Assembly (NCBI GenBank): GCA_020744425.1
Contig: JAGMUV010000005.1
Span: 3,410,001-3,474,000, forward strand
Direction of reading: 5' to 3'
Source of the DNA: Dactylonectria macrodidyma
Lineage: Eukaryota; Ascomycota; Sordariomycetes; Hypocreales; Nectriaceae
DNA length: 64,000 bases
Part shown: one piece after another, positions 57,358 to 64,000 of the stretch
Layout: every line of letters starts with the position of its first letter
How positions within the stretch are numbered: position 1 is the stretch's first letter
The notes under the pieces: model-generated
Told to the model about the DNA's origin: nothing
Seen by the model: only the letters and a program-made list of their open reading frames with translations
Database searches by the model: none
Position numbers and translations under genes: made by a program

Positions 57358-58309
57358 GACTACTTCCGGGCTTACTTTGGGCAATACAATGTCGGCTTCG
57401 AGGCCGCGACCACCACGGGTTCGGGTATAATTGAGGCGCGATCCCACAGCTCTTCTCGATGATGGCGGGCGGGGATCCCCGCTGGATTTCATTCACTTCA
57501 TCTTCGCTTCTGGACGTGGCTTTATTTCCTCTTGTGTCTTTTTTTTTAATCCCTTTTGTTTGAAACCTTTGTGGATGGCAGGGCACAATGCTTTGCATGT
57601 TAGTTTGCAATGGAGGGGGAGGAGGTAGACTTGTCAAGACGGACAGGGAGGAGGTAGCGCCAGGGATAAGGCGTGAGGCAAATGTTTGGTTGACGAGCAG
57701 TTGGTCGCCTTTTTTTCCCTCCCGACGGAGAAAGAGGGGGGCTTCGGGATGTGTTGATACCTCGCCGCCCTCGATGACGGATACGGGCTGGCAATTTTCT
57801 TGTACTCTCTATTTGGTTTTGCTTTCTTCCCGCAGCTCGGTGTTCTGGATACCTGCGATATTGTGTATACCTAGTCTTTGGAGGCGAGCATTGTCTCGAA
57901 GAAAAAAAAGAAATCAAGAAACACCTTATGTCCTGGGTTTGCATTCGTTTCGTGCCGCCTTGCATGGCCAAGTCTGATAGAAATGACTAGAGAGAAGGCG
58001 GCGTTCGGCTATCAAGGATTGCTAGTATCTACGCACACGAGAGTAGATGTACGTCGCAAGAGTGAGCAAAATTAGTCGTCATTTTTTTAGCGGACTACGA
58101 CTGACTGGTCCTGAATAATTCAGATGAACCAGTCCTATTAAAGAACTAAAGACGGGATAGGACCCGTAAACCTTGTCTGAAAGAATTGGTATCATTCCAC
58201 TCATAACTACACCAAAGCACTGTAAGACTCCACACATAGCTTTCAATCTAACTAAAAACAACTCAATAACTCCGATACATTACTGGATCCTGACACTCTG
58301 ACAATCTGT
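57358..58309. other. 3' spacer between convergent DOCK and Hsp70-like genes
   Basis: This 950-base interval holds both 3' UTRs. Overlapping short frames at 57431-57977 have no motif. No gene is seen. Confidence 0.5.
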
Positions 58310-60268
58310 CTAGACATACTCGCAAGTTACTGTGTTGTATCGCTGGTCTGTGAGTTGTTAGCGCCGCTGCGGGTAAATAGCCTGGACATGAAATGAAACT
58401 TACTGTTGTATAGAAGCGTGTATGTAGTCGACGCCGAGAGGTAAACCGCCTCGATTTTGCAGCTAAGCTCATAGTACCACTGGCCATCAGAGCCTTGTCG
58501 GCGTGCCAACAGGTTCTCGGGAATGTGGCTGACGTCTGCCTCGACGTTGGACAAAACTTTAACATTGTCATCGCGGACAACGGGAGCCTGGCGCATCGTC
58601 TGGTCGCTGTAGATGGTCATCTTGATCTTACGGATACGGCCTTGGCTGACCAGACCAGTCCATACAAAGGAAGTATAGAACGGCTCGTTTTCTGACACTT
58701 GATCGCTCTGTGAGTGTTGTTAGTGGGACTCCTTTAAGCGACCGTAGTGTAGATCCTTACCCTCTGGATGAACCACTCCATTGCATGAATCTTGTAGCAC
58801 CCATCCAGACCGCACCACTGGCGCTTGCTCTTGAGATGCGAATGAACCTTTTCGTCGTATCGAGATCGCCACTCGGTGCCGTAGTGCTTTCGCGCCTTGC
58901 GGTTCTTGATCTTGACCATGGTAAGATCATCCGGAGCGCTATTGGCCAGTCCCTTCATGACAGCACCCTGGACGACCGCCTGCCAAGCGTTGGGAGGCTG
59001 CATGACCTGGATGTTCTTATCGATAGCGTTGCGGAGGCGCTCCTTGAGATAGTTGGATGCACCGAAGCCGCCAACCAAGAGGACGGCTCTGATGGGTACA
59101 TTACTCGATGAGATCTGCTCCTTCACAAGTGAGATGACCTCTAGGACAACTGGCTCAAAGATACCCTGAAGATCGGAAGCCTTGAGAGAGAAGCGGCCAC
59201 GGTTGATACCAAGAGCCTTGTTGTTGGCGAGGCCACCCATGGGGATAGTGTATGTCTCGTCTGGTCCCACATTCAATGCGAACTGGCGTTTGATCTAGAT
59301 AACATGTTAGTCGGTCTTGAGCTGGGTTTGTGTTGTTCAATGTTCAAGTAACCTTTTTCTCAAACACATCTGTGGCCTCGGCTAAGACTTCATCATCAAA
59401 GCCGTCCTCCTTACCTAGCTTCGCTTTGAGATACTTCTTGAAGCGCATGTCAAGGAAGGTAGAACCGCACAAAGCGCCAGATCCGGGGGCAGCCTCCTGC
59501 ACTTCAAGAATGGGCTTGAGGCCGGTGATGGTGTATGAGATAAGATCGACCGTGCCACCACCAGCGTCGACAACAACAAAGGTGTCGCCAACCTTGAGGC
59601 CGTGGGGATCTAGGCCGTGAAGGGCGTAGATGGCAGCTGCCTCGGGCTCGGAAACTAGGTGAACTGGCCGCTCAGATGAGGAGAGGGCAGCAGCGGCTTG
59701 ACAGGCCTTTTTGGTCTTGTCCTTGGCGAGATCACTCCAAATAGCTGGGACAGTAACAACGAACTCGAGAGGAGTGCTCTTGACGATGTTGTCACCAAGC
59801 TTCTCGCGAAGGGTGTACATAAGGTGGTCACCAAGTGCAGATATGTAGTCACTAACGAGCGTGTCGACACTGCGACCTCCACGGGCACCATCAGCGCCAA
59901 TCGCCTGGCCCACGCCCTGGGCCAAGGACTGGAAGGAAGGGTCAAGATCTCTGGGAGGAGAGTCAGTGTGATTTATAGTCGGGACCAAAAGTAACGTACA
60001 GCTTGAACCACTTGAGCGTCTCTTCCGGGGGAGCGGTCATGGGGATAGCGAACCCCCATTCGATGTCGCTTCCATTGTATCGAATCTGGGTGGGGACCTT
60101 GTCCGAGGACTCTCCCTCCCGGATGGTCTTGCTTACAGGCCAAGTGGTGATGGCAGTGCGACGATCGGGGCGTTGGGTTTCGGCCCAGGCAACGCCAGAG
60201 TAGGTGGTACCAAAGTCGATGCCGACAATGATTTTGCGATCAGTGATGTTGAGCTTCTCGAACTCCAT
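58310..60268 (-). CDS. Hsp70-like ATPase (HSPA12-type actin/Hsp70 superfamily)
   Basis: Divergent Hsp70-family protein common in multiple copies in filamentous fungi; the cellular role is unknown. Minus-strand exons 60000-60268, 59353-59950, 58761-59294, 58404-58707 and 58310-58347 give 580 residues. Nucleotide-binding motifs: phosphate-1 IVGIDFGTTYSGVAWA (about 14-29), phosphate-2 VVVDAGGGTVDLISY (about 214-228) and adenosine motif VLLVGGFGASNYLKERL (about 356-372). The part after the ATPase domain does not resemble a canonical substrate-binding domain and there is no EEVD tail. The C-terminus ends NQRYNTVTCEYV after a 12-codon last exon. No J-protein or partner gene lies nearby. Introns are 52-58 bases; one donor is GTTACT. 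Confidence 0.9.
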
Positions 60269-63221
60269 CTTGACTGAAGATTCGGATGAGGCGCGGGCGA
60301 TAGTGGGGGGGCGAAACGCGGGGAGAGGCGTGAGTATTGGCGCAGGCAACCTTCAAGCCTTTGTTTGTGTCAGGCTCAGCTTGGGATCGGGCCGTTGTCG
60401 TTTAGCTGGAAGAGCAATGGCCGAACAGTCAAGCGAAACCCTGAGAGATTGGAAGCAGGGGCGGTTGGGGGATCGTGCAAAAGAGAGATAGAAGAGATGG
60501 TTCAGGAGAGAATCTAGGTGTGGAAAGTCATTGGCGCTTAAAAGGATTGTGAGAATGACAAGGCAGCCCAGGCCGCCTCAAGGTGGATGTGTAAAACTGA
60601 TGGGGGAGGCTGAGGATGAAAGTATCCGAGTGTCCAACCTGAGGTTGAGGTAGGTACCTACCTACCTTACATTACCTTTCAAAGCGAAAGGTCAATATAA
60701 GTAGATAGGTACTTTAGTGCTTTCCCCTCCCACGGATACCTGAACTTAGTACCAGGTGAGGCAGGAAAGCCCCCCAATGGCTGAAAAGTACAGGGCAGGA
60801 CGGGCCCCGCGATTCGCATGCGGGTGCAATAGCGGACGCCCAGGAAGGCGCAACGTGGGGGGAGGGGGGGTGCGTATGCCGGACAGCTTGTGTGAGTGGG
60901 ATGGGATTGGGTGCGTCCATAGCAGGTGATGCCAACTAAACCATCAGCCTCCAATATTCCTCCGAACAAGCCTGTAGAACGAGGCGAAGCCAGGGTCAGG
61001 GTTTCCAGCGGACAAACAGGAAGAAAGCTACCAAAACTGCCCAGGCATGGCAACCATGGGTTTGGGGATTGGCCACGGTGAGCCTAAATCCTGCCTGACG
61101 GAGCCCGTGTTGCACATCTTGAATTGCTGCTGGTTACTCAGGCGCTTGGGCTCCAGTGCCATGGATCAATGAACAGCTATGCTATGCTCCATGAGAACAT
61201 GTTTGGAGTAGGACCAGGCAAGGACTTGTTGTACCGTTGTCCTACATACCTACCTAGAGGTCTCTAGTTACATGGTACAAGTATGTGTTCTGCCTCAAAG
61301 GGCGCAGGATGTCCTGGGTAGAACTACCTACTTGTTAGCTCTGGGCCGACCGATCCAATGCTGTGGTTGCGGTTGCGGCTGAGCGCGCCCCACTGCCAGC
61401 GGAGCCATGAGCGGGAGGGTGTGGGGATTGATCCAGAAGGGTCAGCTTAGGGGAAGTAGGATGAATGGAACACCGAGAGCCATGGATTGGGATTGAATTG
61501 ACCTGATCATGGCGGAAGGGAACGGGCTCAGACCCGCCTCCGTAACTGATACAGATTAAACACATCTTCCTAATACGGATTGCGACCTGAACTCAGCGAG
61601 TCAGTTCGGTATCAAACAACCCGGCATGAAAGGATTCGTCATGTGCCCGCGAACTGAACATCAGTGGTTGGAGCAGGAAGAGGGCTAGTCCGGTTGCCTT
61701 TCCATTGTGACACTAGGCAGCCATAAACCCAGCAGACAGAACTGCTGCACGTGTGACTGGATGGCTCCCACTTAGCCATCCCATTGTTAGAGGTTGATGG
61801 TGACTGTTGGATGTTTGATAGGTCGCAAGCCGGGTCTGACACACTTGGCTGGTGCACAGTCTAGGCTTGCAATAACATGGGACATTTCATCTCGGCTCGC
61901 CAACCGAGACGATAATTGACTCCCAGTGAAACGGCAATCTGCAGGCCTACGTACCTAATGTTATAGAAAGACAGCTCGGCTCACTTGCTCTCGCTTCATA
62001 TCTCCAAACCGGACCCGGAGCGGACCATGTATGAACCCGAAAATTCAAGTGGGTGTTGAAGGCATCTTGGCGGGGGCATTTGTGAGTTACATGGAGCCAT
62101 GGTAGGCAAAACGGGGGGTGAACCCATTGCAGCACCGCCATCCGAGCAGCGGCTCTCACTCCTGCCGGGCGATTTCTACCCCACCAGAGGACGCCTAATT
62201 CGTCTGCCCAACTGTTAAGGGCCGTTCATTCGTTTTGCTTCGAATGCCGAGATAGGTATCTTCCAATGCAGCTGTATTGTAAATCCGAACTCCAGCTCCT
62301 ACACGGTAGTCCAGAGCACGGCTCCAATCTTAGATCTAAGGACGAATGTCGGGGGTTGAGACGATAATTTTAGACCTTTGTTGACATCGAAGCACATGGC
62401 ACAGTAGTTCCACGCCTATCGCTCCAGTGTCAGCAAGCGATGCTAGGGCAGGCAGCCATCATCTGCAACCCCACAATCAACTTGGAGGTCCGTGTACAGG
62501 TACATAACATGGTACCTAGCTCGAGCACGCGCTAGGGCAATCATGAAGCCTCCAGGTTTCTACTCTACGTCGCCTCTAGAGCACGAGATGGAAGGCTGCC
62601 TTCTGACATTGCGAACTTATTAGCTAGGCAGACCATTGCCTCTTGGGTAAGGCACCTAGGTCGTCAGCTCTTCTTACTATTTGGCAGAGGGGCTTTTACT
62701 GCGGCTATTCCTGGGATTAAATGCTCTTGCCGCTCAGCCGGTCCCTGAGCCCACTTACGTACAGCCACCATCATGACCGCTCCAGCGCATTGGAGCCCTG
62801 AACAAGGCTCTTCTGGCAGTCCGTAATTCTGCCCACTGCATTGCCCCCGTAGCAGCTAGCCGCCCCCGAGAAAACCTTCTGCACGTCAGGTAGGTAGGCC
62901 GCCACGAGTGACATTGAGCTTGAACATGACATTTGTGGTGGAAGTGAGGGGCAGACGACGGGGCAGTCCAAGATCCAGGTACTTAGTTCTAGTTCTCACA
63001 ATGGAAAGAGCAGCTCATCCTCCGTGTCACCTGCAAACACCACCTCCTCAAAGCACACTCCCCAAGAACACCCGCAGTGCATCTCCTTCGACTGGCTCAG
63101 CCCGTGACTTGCTTTGTCGCTAGGTTGTCACCCCAGTCCGGCTGTTGAAGTCCGCCTACCTTGCTTCTTACTCATTTGCCCTCTCTCCTACGTTCTGCCT
63201 GCCACAATCACATCCCTCCCC
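60269..63221. other. 2.95-kb interval with no gene
   Basis: Left: promoter of the Hsp70-like gene. 60648-60663 is a perfect palindrome. Several TAGGTA/ACCTA elements occur (60650-60668, 61249-61257, 62511-62518, 62889-62897). Right (about 63000-63221): a C-rich leader before the next gene. No frame with a recognisable motif is found between. Confidence 0.5.
60648..60663. repeat. Perfect 16-bp palindrome AGGTAGGTACCTACCT
   Basis: Both halves are exact reverse complements without a spacer. It lies about 380 bases upstream of the Hsp70-like start codon. Confidence 0.9.
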
Positions 63222-64000
63222 ATGGCAGAATCCGAGAACAAGAACAGCCCTCCTCCTGCTGTTCCCGCCAAAGAGCCCATTGACAAGCAAGAGAAACCCG
63301 ACACCGCTACCAAGTCCACGACCAAACCTGACCCCCAATCCGACACGAAGCCCAAAATAGCCCCCGCGCCGAGCTCAAACGACGAGATGGCAGGTGGTTC
63401 GAGCCAAGGTCAAATCCCGCTCGACGACATGCGAGCCAAATCAGGGATTTACAAAGATGCCGTCACGGGGTTCGAGGAGAAGGAGATGGGCTCCCCAGCC
63501 AGGAGCAAGTCCAAGGCTAGGAGTATCTCCGAGAAGGATGTCGAGGGAAGGAAGGATATGGACACCGACAGAGATATGATGATGGACTTGGACCCAACCG
63601 CTAGCACTAGTGTCCTCGATCTATCGTCGATGGAAATGTTTGGCGATGCCCTCACACATCAAGAGACCTCGGCAAAAAAATCAGCCCTCTCGCCAACTGT
63701 TGAGGAGGACGAGCAAGAAGACTTGCCAGCTGGTTACGACAAACCTAGCTTCTCACGGCGTAAGGACCCAAACTCCAAGATGCACGAGGAAAATACCCGT
63801 CTGCGCCGCCACGCCCAAGACCTTTCCAGAAAAATCAACATTCTCATCACGGAGAAGCAAATCGCGGAAGAAAAGGCCGAGCGTGCCACTGAACGCATAT
63901 CTGAGATGAAGCAAACAATGAACTCTGGCATGACGGATATCGAGCGCGACACCGAGTCCCTAGCCCGCGACTTGGAGAGGGCGAGAGAGGAGAACCGCGC
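63222..64000 (+). CDS. Coiled-coil protein, 5' part (runs off the window)
   Basis: Not recognised. The frame opens at an ATG in good context (CCCCATGGC) and stays open to the last base, so at least 259 residues are present and the C-terminus is missing. Residues 1-60 are Pro/Lys/Ser-rich and disordered. The middle has charged Ser/Lys/Asp segments (MDTDRDMMMDLDPTASTS). From about 185 a coiled coil starts (HEENTRLRRHAQDLSRKINIL, then EKAERATERISEM). The pattern suggests a cytoskeletal or trafficking scaffold, but this is inference. No intron is needed in the visible part. Confidence 0.8.
   Translation, partial: MAESENKNSPPPAVPAKEPIDKQEKPDTATKSTTKPDPQSDTKPKIAPAPSSNDEMAGGSSQGQIPLDDMRAKSGIYKDAVTGFEEKEMGSPARSKSKARSISEKDVEGRKDMDTDRDMMMDLDPTASTSVLDLSSMEMFGDALTHQETSAKKSALSPTVEEDEQEDLPAGYDKPSFSRRKDPNSKMHEENTRLRRHAQDLSRKINILITEKQIAEEKAERATERISEMKQTMNSGMTDIERDTESLARDLERAREENR

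Noticed and set aside
1..64000. Search for CRISPR arrays, rRNA, tRNA genes, telomere repeats and transposase or reverse-transcriptase domains
   Set aside because: None seen by eye. The host is eukaryotic, so CRISPR, operons and Shine-Dalgarno sites are not expected.

Overview
This is nuclear DNA of a filamentous ascomycete, most likely a Sordariomycete and perhaps Hypocreales. The evidence is many short (about 50-100 nt) GT-AG introns, GC-rich third codon positions, CT-rich leaders, intergenic TAGGTA/ACCTAC motifs, and fungal families: a GH72 GPI glucanosyltransferase, a Cdc10 septin, a GPI cupredoxin and an NLP. No mobile element with coding capacity, tRNA, rRNA or CRISPR array was found. 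I rebuilt 25 protein genes by reading splice sites by eye. In every complete spliced gene the exons sum to a whole number of codons. All joins are predictions until RNA evidence is available.

Layout. 0-3 kb: a tiny Cys-rich protein and a GH72 cell-wall enzyme. 3-7.3 kb: no gene seen. 7.3-31.8 kb: dense housekeeping block with septin CDC10, mitochondrial L32, SKI8, Pol delta subunit 4, queuosine-salvage QNG1, SUMO E1 subunit UBA2, a FabG-like reductase, a Lcb3-type phosphatase, guanylate kinase, RFC3, a BTB protein, a coiled-coil protein and a MAPR heme protein. 32-38 kb: GPI cupredoxin, CENP-X/MHF2 and the ADP/ATP carrier. 38-42.4 kb: no gene seen, but a perfect 13-bp inverted repeat lies here. 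42.4-45.2 kb: divergent RPS25/RPS5 and a GNAT acetyltransferase. 45-51 kb: sparse, with one secreted NLP gene. 51-60.3 kb: a DOCK-family Rac GEF and an Hsp70-like ATPase. 60-63 kb: sparse. 63.2 kb to the end: the 5' part of a coiled-coil gene that runs off the window.

The genes do not form one pathway. Several act in DNA replication and chromosome maintenance (RFC3, Pol delta subunit 4, CENP-X, UBA2), others in cell polarity and wall (septin, DOCK GEF, GH72). The most distinctive features are gene-structure oddities: start codons isolated on 3-nt or 6-nt exons, a GC-AG intron that hides the last exon of QNG1, an upstream frame overlapping the UBA2 start, and an in-frame stop-free 54-nt intron. 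I found no clear new multi-gene system. The best leads for unknown biology are the small Cys-rich protein, the Hsp70-like ATPase and the hairpin at 39.85 kb.
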